Made by a program: the position numbers and the translations under genes. Positions 10,324 through 22,471 of a DNA stretch of 64,000 nt are shown in pieces (position 1 is the first letter of the stretch; each line of letters opens with the position of its first letter). The DNA comes from Fallopia convolvulus (taxonomy: Eukaryota; Streptophyta; Magnoliopsida; Caryophyllales; Polygonaceae), in NCBI GenBank assembly GCA_964016875.1, contig OZ024724.1, positions 18,642,501 through 18,706,500 on the forward strand, read 5' to 3'. The notes under the pieces are model-generated. The model saw only the letters and a program-made list of their open reading frames with translations, was not told the origin of the DNA and did not search any database.

Positions 10324-12945
10324 ATGCCGGTAGGACGAAGAAGGCTTCAGTTTGATAGCTCCAGTTATTACTCAGAACCCGAACGTTCCCTGCACCGACG
10401 ACTCCGAGAAAACCGAGCCATGGCCACAGCTGAAGAGATGGCTCGAGAGCTAGAGATCCTCCGGACCCAGATGGAGGCACTGAAAGCCGAGAAGGACGGC
10501 GCTGATGCAGACAAGGCTCGACTGCAAGAAGAGCTCAACGCCTATCCAAGGAATGCCAAGCAATACATGCATCCGGAACTGAGGGTGCCAGAATCTCCTA
10601 TTGTGCTTCCTGCGATAGAGAAACCTTTTGAGACCAAATCTCAATTTATATCCTTAATTAAACGAGCTCAGTTTGAAGGGAAACCTGCTGAGTGCCCTAT
10701 GGAGCATATTAGAAATTTTCTTGATTTATGTGACACCATAGCGGCTGAAGGTGTCTCGCTAGAATATGTTCTGTTAAAAGCTTTTAGATGGTCACTTACT
10801 GGAAAGGCCCTGAACTGGTTAGAGAGCCTACCTTCTAAGTCTATCAGGACTTGGAATGCTTTGTATGATCAATTTCTTACAAAGTTTTTCCCTCCTGCTA
10901 AGACAACGGAGTTAAGGAAACGTATCACCTCTTATCACCAGTTGCCTAATGAGACATTGGTTGAAACATGGGAAAGATTTAAAGAGATGCTTAGACAATG
11001 CCCTACTAATGGGCAACCTTTATATGTATTGCAAGAAATCTTTTTTCAGGGTATCAACGCGGAGACCAAGAACCGCATCAACACGCATACTGCGTGCGGT
11101 TTTATAGAGATGAACCCGACAGAGGCGTGGGAACTGTTGGACAAGCTGGCGAATTACGATGCTATGTACGGAACCCAGCAGGCTCCACAAACTCAAAAAC
11201 GCCTCTATGTGCCCAATCGAGATGAAGTTGACCCCGATGTTAAAAATCAATTCTTACAAGATGAGGTCAACCGTTTGAGGAAACAGGTAAGTTTTCTGAA
11301 ATCCTCTCAATCATGCCACGAATGTGGTTCTTCTGCGCATAGTACTTCTGCTTGCACTAACATTGAGCAGGTTAGAACCGCTGAAACAATAGCTGAGATG
11401 AATTACATGAGAGGACCCTACAGGAACCAGCCTAATTATAATGACAGGTCAAACAACTATCAACCATGGGGCAATTAGAATACAAATCATAATTACACAG
11501 GGCCCCCGCAAGATAGACGACCTGCACCATATCGACCTCCAGGCCATCAGGAGACACCATCATGGGTTCAGGAGATTAAAGAGAGCATCAACGGAGTGAA
11601 CAACAAGGTTGATGACGTCCAAGCCAAGCTGAACCGACAAGATAAAAGATGGGGAGAGTTCGATATTTGGAAGAAAAGTGTTGATTCCCAACTAGGAGAC
11701 CTTGCTGCACGGATTCCAAGACCCCAAGGGCAACTCTCGAGACGTTCCGAGGAGAAACCTAGAGGCCAAATAGCAGCGGTACACCTTAGAAGCGGGAAAA
11801 CACTACCGGAGAGAGCTCAAGCTGAAGAGAAGGAGGAACAAGATCTCGCCAGCCAGCTCGTTAACGAGCCAGCGAGAGCTAGTACCGAGCCTACAAGAAA
11901 GGATGACGAGGCTCCAAGGATTCCTGACGAGCCCATCCCAGGTAAGTTTTCTAAACCGAGCCCTCCTCTCAATCCCAGGGTAGTTAATGACCCCATCAGG
12001 GTCGGTAACGACCCACCGAGGACACCGACCGACCCCAATGTCGACCCGGTACTCTCACCTCTTGAGCCTAACTTGGTTCCGAGAATGGTGAAAACTCTTC
12101 CATTTCCATCTAAGAAATCCATGGACTCTACTGAGAGTAAGTTCAAGCGTTTCGTTAAGATTCTTCAGGGCATTAATATTTCCATCCCATTCGCTGAGGC
12201 CCTAAGCGAAATGCCGGCTTACACAAAATTCTTGAAAGATATTCTTAACAGGAAAAGATCTATTACAGAGCTGCAGGACGAGGTCAGATCCATAGCGCTT
12301 CAAGAAAAGCTTGGAGATCCTGGGAGGTTTGCAATCACAATCGGCATAGGCAACCACAAGTTCAAAGCTTTATGCGACCTTGGTGCCAGTGCTAGTCTTG
12401 TTCCGCTCTCAATATGGTCTAAAGCCAATATGGGACCACTGGAACCAGTAGACATGAATCTGTACATGGAAGAAGGGTCAAGTGTCAAGGCCACAGGAGT
12501 AGTGGACGATTACCCTATTCAAGTCGGGAAATTCTTTATACCGAATGATTTTATTGTCCTTGATATGCCTGAAGACCCTCATGTCCCCATAATTCTCGGG
12601 CGACCATTCTTAGCCACAGCAGGAGCAAGAGTTGATGTGCGAAAGGGACTCCTCACTTTTGATATAGGAGAGGAACGGGTGGAATTCAATTTAGATCAAA
12701 AAGCCAACGACCCAATTGGAGTGGCACAACTAGAGTTGACTCAACCCGAACTCGACACCACAGTTCCTACCGAGCCACATCTGCCGATCACTGATTCTCA
12801 CATGCACAATGGCCCTACTACAGTGGTTACAGAAAAGTCCAAACCACCTTGGCTTTCGGACTACACTAACAATCCAGGGATATCAAGCTTGCTGATAGAA
12901 GAAGAAGGTCCTAATTTAGCAATTCAAAGTGCACAGAGGCAGTAA
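10324..12945 (+). pseudogene. Element B gag-protease (one in-frame TAG)
   Basis: Single frame of 874 codons broken only by a TAG at 11476-11478. ATG 10324 is the first in frame; 10420 is an alternative. The gag domain (about residues 80-285) has 'FDLCDTIAAEG'-like and 'ALNWLESLPSKSIRTWNAL' motifs; a CCHC knuckle 'CHECGSSAHSTSAC' follows, then, past the TAG, a coiled-coil-like stretch, a Pro/Glu-rich linker and a retropepsin with 'ALCDLGASASLVPLSIW' (active site D-L-G-A-S, the form seen in Athila-type proteases) and 'PIILGRPFLATAGARVDV'. The TAG is most simply CAG changed to TAG; programmed readthrough is possible but the context is not a known one. No RT follows. Confidence 0.87.
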
Positions 12946-14225
12946 GGCTACAAGCAAGGTATCTCAAGGCCCCAACATGGCCAGACATGAACCACCATGA
13001 GACTAGCAAGAGCTCGTCGGGCTAACGACGTTAAACATAGCGCTTACGGGAGGCAACCCGCTTTTTAGAATAGGTTTAGTTTATTTTATTTTATTCGCTT
13101 TTTATTTTTCTTTTTAGATTATTTCTTAGCTTTCTTTTATTTTTATTTTTTAGTTTTAAATAGGATAGAAATAAGATTTTTGAGCTAACAAGATTTCAGG
13201 AAAAAAGGGGTCGAAATTCACTCAAGGAGGCCACGGTGGCTCGTTAACGACCCACCCAGGGTCGTTAACGACCCGGTTCAGACGACCCGATTCGTCACAA
13301 TACGGGGCAGGTAAGTAATTCTAACCTAGTTAATTTTTCTAACCCTAGCTGCCACCCCCCTCTATCCTTACCCCTCCTATAAAAACCCTTCTACCCCTCC
13401 CAAAATTCTACCACAATCTCTCCCACATTCACTCTTAAACCCAAAAACTCTCTCAAATCCCTTTCCCTTCTCTCCCACCGAGTCGGAAATCCCACGCTAA
13501 CGACCACCGGAGACGCCATCGTTACCGGAGTTCGAAAGCCATTCACGTCGACGACGAGCTCGTTAACCACCCCGATTCCGACCCTTGTCCTTTTAATTCT
13601 CGGTTCTCCGGTATGAGTTCTAAACCCTTGCTTGAAATTGCATGATTGATTATCTATAGGGTTAAAATTCATATTGTGAATCATGATTTTTCGGGAGATC
13701 GATGAGCATGCTTAAATTCCGTTCTAAACAAATTCTTGATTGTGCTTAGTTGTTCATGTTTTAGGTAAGATTATTCATGAAAGATTAGCTATTGTAACCC
13801 TTTAGTTAAAGAAAGCATGAATTTTTCTTGTTCTAGATCTAAAAGTTCGAACTTTGCATGTCAAATTTCCGGGTAATTTTTAGCATGTTCGGGATGGGTA
13901 ATTGAGTAAGTATGGGGTGCTTTTACCCGATGAGGGAATTGTGGAAGATAATAGAAGATTGCATGCTTGACTTGTGCTGAAGTAGAGGTAGATTTAATTT
14001 CGGAAATTTCTGGTTTGCTCTCGGCGGGTCGTTAACGACCCACCCAGGCTCGTTAACGACCCTGCACTTCATAGATCATCGATCCGAGCCCAGACTCGTG
14101 AACGACCCAATTGGGTAGTTTATGAGTAATTCCGAGGTTAATTTTGAGACCAAGTATGGGGTCTCATACCTATATTTTTTGAGTGGATCTTATCTTGGAA
14201 AATTTTCGATTATTTTGTAGGATCC
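12946..14225 (+). other. Element B inter-ORF region
   Basis: No RT, integrase or other gene. Contains two GTTAAC palindrome pairs (13243/13264 and 14031/14052), a T-rich stretch at 13075-13160 and a C/T-rich leader-like stretch at 13340-13480 that could be the promoter and 5' leader of the second ORF (inference). Confidence 0.65.
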
Positions 14226-15835
14226 ATGGCTAGTTCAAGCAGACCCGCTACCCGAGCCCAGAAGAAGAGGAGGAACCATAGGTCTCCATCTCCACCCCGG
14301 GTGGACGATGTGATTTTGAGCAGTCAAAGCCAAGTACGGCGCTACCGGGATTTCTTGGAGAAGGACCATTACACCCGATGGTTCTCGAAGTCTAGCGCCG
14401 TCTCTACGGGCATCTACACGGATGTCAAGGATGCCTTCATCATCCTTGGAGCCGCACACTTATTAAGAAAGAGAGCTTGCCACATTATCCGGCCCTCACA
14501 TCCGAGTTCTTGGCCACCTTGGAGACCAACTTCTCGTCAAAGATCTCACTAGGACGCATTCGGTTTCGGCTCGGTAACGAGGACCGTGACTTCACCATGG
14601 CGGAGTTCAATGCAATCTTGGAGCTCCCAAACCCGTCTAGAGACTATAGCTTGAAGGACTACCGAGTGACCCGCACTTGGAGCTACATCACCGGAGAGGT
14701 TCAATCCTCCACCGTGGCGCTATCCGGGGCAACCATAGTCAACCCCATCTTTCGGATTATCTTGAGAGTCCTCGCCGCAACATTTTGTCCGAAGAAGGAG
14801 TTGAACCGGTCTACAAGGACAGAGGTCGCTTGCTTCCGCACCATCCTCTTCGAGGATCCCGACCCCTTGAATTTGGGGTACGAATGGCTCTACTATATCG
14901 AGAAGTCCCACAAGTCCAAGGAGGTGTGGTGTGGCAATTTGGTTAGCCTCTTGGCTAAAAATCTTGGAGTGGATCTCACCCGTTACACACCGGCCCACGC
15001 TCAACTCCTCAACAAGAACTATTGGTATAGTGTCGGGATTTTCGTGCAAGCCGAGGGAGGCTACAAGGTGAAGGTTCGAGATCAAGTAGTCATACCTTCC
15101 CTCGACATGTACGAGCTACTCTACGTACCGAATTGGTACGAAGTGTGGACGGGCCAGCCTTACCCATTGGAGCCAAAACCGGAGGATGAGCTCTCGCTTA
15201 GGCCATGTCACACCCGGTTTGAACGAGACGATGTAGACGAGTATGAAGAAGAAGATGAGCAAGAGGATACCGAGGTCGTAGGCGATGACACCGAGGAAGC
15301 CGACATCGAGGGCGACACTGAGGAGCTCAACTTTACAGAAGAAGACATGGAGACGGAGGAATTAGGAGGCAACATCTTCGTCAACGAGCCAACCAGGGTC
15401 GTTAACGACCATTTCCAGCCACCGCCCAACACTGTTAACGAGGCAACCAACTTCGTTAACGAGGTACCGCAAGCTCCTGTCGACCCTCCACCAGCTCTTG
15501 TCGACCCTCATGCATATGGCTTAATGCCTTACAACCCGGTGATGTATCAAGACCATTTCCAGCCTCACTACCCACCACCTCCTCAGCCCGAGTACGCAGG
15601 ATCGAGCATACCACCACCTTGGGCCGAGGATCTTTCTGCACGGATGCAGCAACTTCACCTTCAGACCGACCACATTCATCGGAGGATGGATAGATGGGAA
15701 ACCGTCTATTCCGCTCGTATGTCGATGGAAGACGAGCGGCAACGTCAGAGAGAGGCGGAGGATGCTGAGCGTTGGAGGACGATGTATGACTTCATGGGGA
15801 ACTTTGAGCACTACTTTCCTCCACCGAACCGTTGA
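14226..15835 (+). pseudogene. Element B ATHILA ORF-1-like protein (frameshifted)
   Basis: ATG at 14226 begins a basic N-terminus ('SRPATRAQKKRRNHRS'). The frame breaks around 14450-14480 and continues in another frame to a stop at 15835. The middle, with 'FLEKDHYTRWFSK', 'FTMAEFNAILELPN', 'WSYITGEVQSS', 'IVNPIFRIILRVLAATF' and 'ELLYVPNWYEVW', resembles the plant retrotransposon ORF-1 family described from Athila (Pfam Transposase/ATHILA ORF-1 type); its function is unknown. A very acidic stretch and a Pro-rich tail follow. The acidic-to-Pro segment contains VVND/FVNE repeats encoded by the GTTAAC palindromes at 15380, 15401, 15434 and 15455. Confidence 0.75.
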
Positions 15836-17577
15836 TCAAGCTCAAGATGAAGTTTCCTTTCCTTGTTTCCACTTTTGTAAGTTTTATGTCTTTCTTTTTC
15901 TTTTTAAATTTTTTGTTTTCTTTTCTATTTCTTTTCTCTCTTCTTCTTATTTTTCTTACAGTGGGGACACTATAATTTTATGTATGGGGTGGGAAGAAAG
16001 TAGAAAAACTATGTCCTAGGTGTTTTTATGTTCTATGTAGTTGTTACTTCTGTTAAATCGAAAAATACAAAACAATTGAAAATTTTGAAAAATTCAAAAA
16101 AAAAAGAGTTTAGAATTGATAGATATGCCTTCTTAAAAGTTCTATGATAGCAATCACTAGTTTAATCATATAATTCCTTGCAAACATGTCTTTGAAAGTA
16201 TAGCCGGATTCTTAAAATTGAAATTATTGTTTTTAGAAGAGAATAGCATTAGATGAAATTGAGCACATATACTTTATAGCATAGATGATGCAATCCAACA
16301 AAAATCTACCTTGTGAGAAATTTTTGGCCTTATAGGGAGAACATTTATAAATCCCTCTTCTTTTTTGTGTGATTTACTCTCCTTATGCATATTATCTCTT
16401 GGAATTGTGATGGTTATCTATTTCTTGAGACCCTTATAAGATTTTTAGTTCATTACTTGTGAAGATCATATGATAGAGAACTTATTTTTATGAGCCCTAT
16501 TATCCCCTATCTACCTTTACATTATTCCTTCTTTTGACAACCAATTTTGGCCTGAAACCTTTTATTTTTAGCTCCACAAAAATTATTACCTAGCCGAGAT
16601 AAGCTTGACCCTATCCGGGAATTAGGACTTAGATTGGAGAGGTGAAGTCTTGTGTTTTGTTGAAAAGAAAAGAGTTTCTATTTGCTTGAATTAAAGGGTA
16701 TTTGGGAAGGATAGATTGGAAGTCTCTTGTAATTACATGTAAGAAAGGTCTCTTGATAAAAAGATGCACAAAATAAAGTTTTGAGGGAAGAAATGTATAC
16801 GGTGGATCGTTAACGACCCGAATGTGGGTTCGTTAACGAGGCAACGAAAAGAATAAAAAAAGAATAAAAAAAAAGGGAAAAGAAAAGGGGAAAAGAAAGA
16901 AAAAAGAGAAGAAGAAAGAAAGGAAAAGTTGAAGTGCATTTATGTTTAAAGATAATATCAAGAGATTCTTTTATTTTTGATTATGAGACTTTCTAGGATG
17001 ATAAAGGGTGAGTGAAAATAAAGTGTGCATAATATGAGAGTGAGTTTGGTTATCTTATATGAGAGTTTTGATGTTATGTGTGAGTTTTTAGGAGTCTTTG
17101 ATTCCCGGATATTATTAGCACCACATGACCAAAATATTTCCATGCCCTATTGTTATTACCAAGCCCCATTACAACCCGGCCGAATGGAAGCTTCTTTGAA
17201 GTTTTTCATTGAGCCTAAGTTCTCTTGATGATTCTTTGCTTGTTTTGACAAATCTTGGGTGGAGAGTATTGGTGATATAAGTTCCAATTTCTATGAGTTT
17301 TTGTATATAGGATGAGTTGAGAGATTGAAATTATAAGCCCAAACACTTGAGAGTTGAGTGAAACACATTATATCCCTTGAGAGGTTGGAGTGTATTATTT
17401 TATGTCTATTTAAGTGCATATATGTGTGAGGATGTTAATAGTCTTTTGCTATAATTTTCTTATGTGTAGATGTTGCTTTTTGAAGATGGATATGTCTTGA
17501 TAAGCATGATTTGTTTTGGTTTTGGTTAGTATCTTGTTTATTGCTTGAGGACAAGCAAGTCTAAGTATGGGGTATTT
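15836..17577 (+). other. Element B 3' untranslated region
   Basis: 1.74 kb, no gene. AT-rich, with a palindrome pair at 16809/16832 followed by a long purine run (about 16843-16929, AAAGAAAAAGAGAAGAAG-like). The sequence AAGTCTAAGTATGGGGTATTT just before 17578 is the probable polypurine tract. Confidence 0.7.
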
Positions 17578-19100
17578 TGATGTTCGCATTTTTGGTATAG
17601 TTTTTGATAGGTTTTCTTTGCTTATTAGGATTAATTTTGTCTAGTTTAGGTTTAGATTTAAGTGTTTTTAGATAGTTTTGCATAAATCTACGAAAAGAGT
17701 GGAATCTACGCTATTTTGTGTATTTTGCAGGTTTTAGCGAGGAAAGGAGCTGAAAGAAGCTAAATTTGGAGCATCACGGTGAAGGACGGGAAAGTGCAAG
17801 ATTTAAGAAGTCAAAGCTCGTGAATACAAGAGGTGGTGTTGAAGAAAACAAAACCCCAGGCTCGTTAACGAGGCTGTGAAGGGTCGTTAACGAAGCCACG
17901 AAGAGAAGATTTCGGAGTATTATTTTTATTATTCACCGATCCTGAGCGGGAATTTATTTCCGTATCGGTTGAGTATCTTTTTAGAATCTTATTTGGGTTA
18001 TTATAATATGTATTTTAGGGTTTAATATCTTTCTAGATTTTATTTCTATCTTTTAGACATTATTTCTATCTTTTTAGGAAAGTTTTTATCTTTTAGCCTT
18101 TTTAGTTTTTTAGGATTTTCTAGTATAAATACCCTTCTATCTAGCATAGAAAAAGGGGGGCTTAATTTTTGGAGTAGAGTTTTAGAGCTAGTTTTGGAGA
18201 TTTGGAGGAAGGCCGAAGGAGAGAAGACCGGATCGGAAGTCGGTGACTAGGGTCGGTAACGACGGTTTCCGAGGTTCGTTGATCGAGTTTGTGGTTCTGT
18301 GATTGTTTTTTTTTGGTTTCCTTTTGAATCTCTGTAAGACGATATTTTTGTTATTAATTTAAGTTTGAGTTTTGTTTCAATGTTTGTTTTTATTGAAGTT
18401 TTTAGTTTCTTAATCATGAGTAGTGAGTAGTCTATTTTTCTAGGGTCGGGGTTAAGCCCGGCATAGTTGAGCATGTTTGATGAGTAAGATTGTGTGTTGA
18501 ATGCCATTTATCTTTATTGAGATTGTTTGTTGTGCTTAATACCGAAACGGGAGTTGAGGTAATTTGAGTTTTAACTTGATTGAAAGAGAAAGTTTGTAAC
18601 TTGAAGGTTGATATTGTTTGAAAACGAAAGTTTCAAGCTTTAGATCCCAAAACAAGCAATTGAGTGAGTTAGTTTATGAAAATAGATTAATTTACTTGTT
18701 AAGTCAATGAAAGTTGATGACTCTATCTATTTAAAGGCATGATCTTATCTTCTTACGAATTCTTATGCTTGGTTGTGTTGTGGTGTCCCTTATCCTAGAT
18801 TTTTGTTTTTATTGAATTATTTCTGATAAATCTTCGTTGCTGAATACTTGCTTCGGTACCGAGTATTAATTAGAATTTTATTAGGTCGTTAATTGGTATT
18901 TTCGTGTTCGGTGGTTCGGTAACGATCCTGACAAGGTCGTTAACGAGGCATCTCGTGAGTGTTTTGTTTAAATTTTATTTGATTTTTATTAGATTGATAG
19001 ACCAACAACCTTGCTTCCTGTGGAACGATCCTGACTCCACTGTACTCAGCGGGGTCTTGACTTACAAATTTATTTGTTGGCCGAGAATACCCTTTCAACA
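17578..19100 (+). repeat. Element B 3' LTR
   Basis: 1,523 bp, same length as the 5' LTR with about 18 substitutions seen by eye. TATAAATA at 18124-18131; palindrome pairs at 17864/17886 and 18918/18939. Confidence 0.95.
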
Positions 19101-20331
19101 GACTTCACTAAGGGAAACCGAGGAGCTTCAACGCCAAGTTCAAGACTTGTTGGACAAGGGATTCGTCCGCGAGTCCTTGAGCCCTTGCGCGGTGCCGGTG
19201 ATCCTCGTGCCGAAGAAATATGGTTCGTGGCGTATGTGCGTCGACTGCCGAGCCATAAATCAGATCACGGTGAAGTACAAACATCCCATTCCACGGCTCG
19301 ATGACATGCTAGATGAGCTCCACGACGCCGCCTTGTTCTCAAAGATCGATCTCCGGAGCGGATACCACCAAATCCGGATGCAAGAAGGCGACGAGTGGAA
19401 GACCGCATTTAAAACCAAGCATGGTTTGTACGAATGACTTTTCATGCCTTTTGGCTTGACAAACGCCCCTAGTACTTTTATGCGGCTTATGAACTTTGTT
19501 TTTCGTAAATTTTTAGGACGTTTTGTTGTCATCTATTTTGACGATATTTTGGTTTTTTCTAAGGACTTAGATTCTCACGCGAGGCACCTTAGGTTGGTGT
19601 TAGAATGCCTTCGCGAACATTCTTTGTTTGTAAACTTGGACAAATGTTCGTTTTGCACGGACACGACGAATTTTCTTGGGTTCGTCGTGTCCAAGGATGG
19701 GCTAAAAGTGGATGACGACAAGATCCGCGCCATCCGAGAGTGGCCCACCCCTACGACCCCGACGATGGTTCGATCCTTCTTAGGGCTCGCAGGGTTCTAT
19801 AGGCGATTCGTCAAGGACTTTAGTTCCATCGCCGGGCCACTCCACAATCTGACCAAGAAGGCAACCACAATCAAGTGGATGCCGATTCATGAGGCCGCCT
19901 TTCAAGCCTTAAAAGATGCTTTATGTAGCGCTCCGGTCTTGCAATTGCCAGACTTCACTAAGCGCTATGAGATCGAGTGCGACGCCTCCGACTATGGTGT
20001 AGGTGGCGTACTCCTTCAAGAGAGACGCCCTATTACATACTTCAGTGAAAAATTAACGGGGGCAACTCTCAACTACCCGACGTATGACAAGGAGTTGTAC
20101 GCGCTAATTCGGGTACTTAAGACATGGCAGCACTACTTGTGGCCGAGTGAGTTTGTTATTCATACAGACCATGCGACCCTTGCTTATCTTCGGCGTCAAA
20201 CGACTCTAAACAGGCGCCATGATCGGTGGGTGGAGTTTATGGAAACTTTTCCGTATATTATCGCCCACAAGAAAGGAAAAGAAAATGTCATGGCAGACGC
20301 TCTGTCACGCATGTATGTGCTTTTAACTTAA
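19101..20331 (+). pseudogene. Element A RT and RNase H
   Basis: Continuation of the RT cut by element B. It has 'GSWRMCVDCRAINQITVKY', 'FSKIDLRSGYHQIRM', a TGA at 19435-19437 where family members have Trp, then 'MPFGLTNAPSTFMRLM' and the catalytic 'VIYFDDILVFS'. The RNase H follows (about 19950-20310) with 'IECDASDYGVGGVL', 'TYDKELYALIRVLKTWQHYL', 'HTDHATLAYL' and 'ENVMADALSRM', so its D-E-D residues are present. It ends at TAA 20329-20331. The next ORF continues in the same frame, so that stop also splits one polyprotein. Confidence 0.9.
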
Positions 20332-20343
20332 CTTCAGGCCAAT

Positions 20344-21477
20344 TTGCTAGGGTTCTCCTTGATTAAGGAGTTGTATTTGCATGATCCATATTTTAAACCA
20401 ATCATGGAGAACCTTGAGCAAAGTCGAATCCATGAGACGTTCTTTTTGGACAATGGATATCTCTACCGAGCCGGGAAGCTTTGCATTCCGGCCTCATCTG
20501 TGAGGCATCTATTGCTCAAAGAAGCTCATGATGGCCGGGGCCACTTTGGCATAGCCAAAACCCTAGCAGCACTTCGTGAACACTTCTTTTCGCCACACAT
20601 GGCTTCAGACGTTCACAAGTATTGCCGGGGTTGTGTGCCGTGCCAAACTGCTAAATCGAGGTTCCAACCTCAAGGTCTTTACACTCCGTTGCCTATTCCG
20701 GATACTCCGTGGGAAGATCTCTCTATGGATTTTATCACGGGTCTCCCGATGTCTAGGCGCGGAAAAGATTCGATCTTCGTAATTGTGGACCGTTTCTCCA
20801 AAATGGCTCACTTTGTCCCATGCAAAGGGAACAACAATGCGACTGAAATTGCAAACTTGTTCTTTGAGCATGTCGTGAAATTACATGGCGTGCCTCTCAC
20901 TATTGTTAGTGATCGAGACACGAAATTTTGTAGCCATTTCTGGAGAACACTTTGGGGCAAGCTAGGCACACAATTACTCTTTTCTACTTCTTATCATCCC
21001 CAAACCGATGGTCAGACTGAGGTGACCAATCGGACCCTGGGCACCCTTCTTCGGACGGTGCTCAAAAATAACCCACGCCGGTGGGAGGATCTAATACCAT
21101 TTGTGGAGTTTGCTTACAACAGGTCCAAACACTCGGCTACCTGGATGACGCCATTCGAGATTGTCTACGGCCTCAACCCTCACTCTCTGATGGATCTTAC
21201 CCCTCGGCCTTTGAAGAACGACGAGCACATCGATGCCTCCAACCGTGCCGAAGCCATCCGCAAGCTGCACGAGCGGACTAGACTTCAATTGGAGCGCCGA
21301 GCCGCTCAATATGAGGCACAGCACAACAAGGGTCGGAAACGCATGGTATTCAACCCCCGGGACCTCGTGTGGCTCCACCTTCGGAAGGACAGGTTTCCGG
21401 ATTCAAGGAAGACGAAGCTTCACCAGCGTGGAGATGGGCCTTTTCGGGTACTTGAGCGAATCGGAGACAACGCCTAA
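20344..21477 (+). pseudogene. Element A integrase
   Basis: Would insert element cDNA into the chromosome. Zinc-binding HHCC part: 'HDGRGHFGIAKTL' and 'CRGCVPCQ'. Catalytic DDE core: 'LSMDFITGLP', 'IVSDRDTKFCSHFW' and 'YHPQTDGQTEVTNRTL'. The C-terminal part has 'FNPRDLVWLHLRKDRFP' and 'KLHQRGDGPFRVLERIG'. A TAA at 21475-21477 truncates the tail, which continues in frame for about 40 codons to the LTR. No chromodomain is evident. A purine tract, AAGTGGGGGAGGG (about 21584-21596), precedes the LTR. Confidence 0.9.
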
Positions 21478-21596
21478 AAGCTCGACCTCGAAGGCAAGCA
21501 CTCGGTACACTCCAGCTTCAATGTCGCTGAGCTCTCCCCTTATGTTGCACCCGCTTATGAGGAAACGGGGACGTTTCCCAACCAAGTGGGGGAGGG

Positions 21597-22471
21597 TGAT
21601 GCGACCCCCGTCATGGATGCTAGCCAAGAGGACGACGCATTCACACTTCGCTCGGATGGTCCCATCACTCGTGCCAAGACTCGAGCAATCCAAGACGCGA
21701 CACGATCTCTCGTGGCGCGCCTCTCCGCAGGCCACGGCGCGCCCCTCTCCGCGCCGACGCACACAGCCTTGTGCGTCCTCAGCGTCGAGGAACCTCAATT
21801 CGGGCCAACGGGGACAACCTCCAACCCCTTGCCGCCGTCGGACCCGAGCCTTGCACCATGCCATGGATCGCTATTTGAGGTTCACGATACCCTCTCGCCA
21901 GTGGCCTCGCCAACGGCCTCGCCAGCGCCCGGAACTGTGCCCTGACCTCGCCAGCGCCGAGACCCTGCCTCGCCAGCCTCGCGACAGCCTTGTCGTGACA
22001 CTCCCGGCACGTTCACGGACGACCTATCCGTTTTTAGTACTTTTATGCATACTTTCTATTATGGAACATTACTATTGTTAGTTTTATGCATTTAGAAGGT
22101 TAATTATGGGCCTTTCACTAAACACTTTTGGACCGCGTCGTTGGGCCTTAGCTTGCACGCTTGCCCTAGGCGCGCCGCCACCATATTAGGGTTTTCTTTG
22201 GTTTTCTTCAGCCGCCTCTCTATATAAGAGAGATTAGGCCTATGTTTTTAGACAGCGCACATTTAGGGTTTGAGGTTTCTCCTTAATTCTATCCTTGTGC
22301 TTGCGCTACCCCCCATATTCTCTCAAACATTCGTAATTGTTCTCAAGTTCTCGTTTCTCATTGCTTGTTCGAACCAATTCACAATCAAATCAGCCCTTCC
22401 GCTACGCCAAATTGAGACCTACTACTCAAGCCACCGATCGATCCGAGGCATCCCAAACGAGGGACGCATCA
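21597..22471 (+). repeat. Element A 3' LTR
   Basis: 875 bp. TATATAAG at about 22221-22228. Lacks about 70 bp present in the 5' LTR and has many substitutions, so the pair is older than that of element B. Confidence 0.93.

Larger units (their letters stand above)
8700..19100 (+). mobile_element. Element B: Athila-like non-autonomous Gypsy
   Basis: 1,523 bp LTRs TGATGTTCGC...CCTTTCAACA, flanked by perfect GACTT duplications (8695-8699 and 19101-19105). The primer site is TGGCGCCGTTGCCGGGGA, typical of Athila-related elements. The 7.35 kb interior encodes gag plus protease and, separately, an ATHILA ORF-1-like protein. There is no reverse transcriptase, RNase H or integrase in any frame, so it needs a partner. 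The two LTRs differ at about 18 visible positions, making it one of the younger insertions. Paired GTTAAC palindromes recur throughout (see findings). Confidence 0.92.
3774..22471 (+). mobile_element. Gypsy element A (inserted in EPRV, hosts element B)
   Basis: LTRs TGATGCGACCCCCG...GGACGCATCA at both ends, flanked by the perfect 5 bp duplication ATTAT (3769-3773 and 22472-22476). Internal order: primer site, gag, zinc knuckle, protease, RT, RNase H, integrase, purine tract, which is Ty3/Gypsy order. It interrupts the last EPRV ORF. Element B (8700-19100) is inserted inside its RT. Removing B and one copy of its target duplication leaves an element of about 8.3 kb. No chromodomain is apparent after the integrase, so lineage is uncertain. 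It is dead: gag duplication, frameshifts and several stops. Confidence 0.93.

Noticed and set aside
11476..11478. Programmed readthrough of the TAG between gag and protease of element B
   Set aside because: The context (CAA TTA GAA TAC read in other phase) is not a known readthrough signal, and CAG-to-TAG changes are common in this window. Kept only as a possibility.
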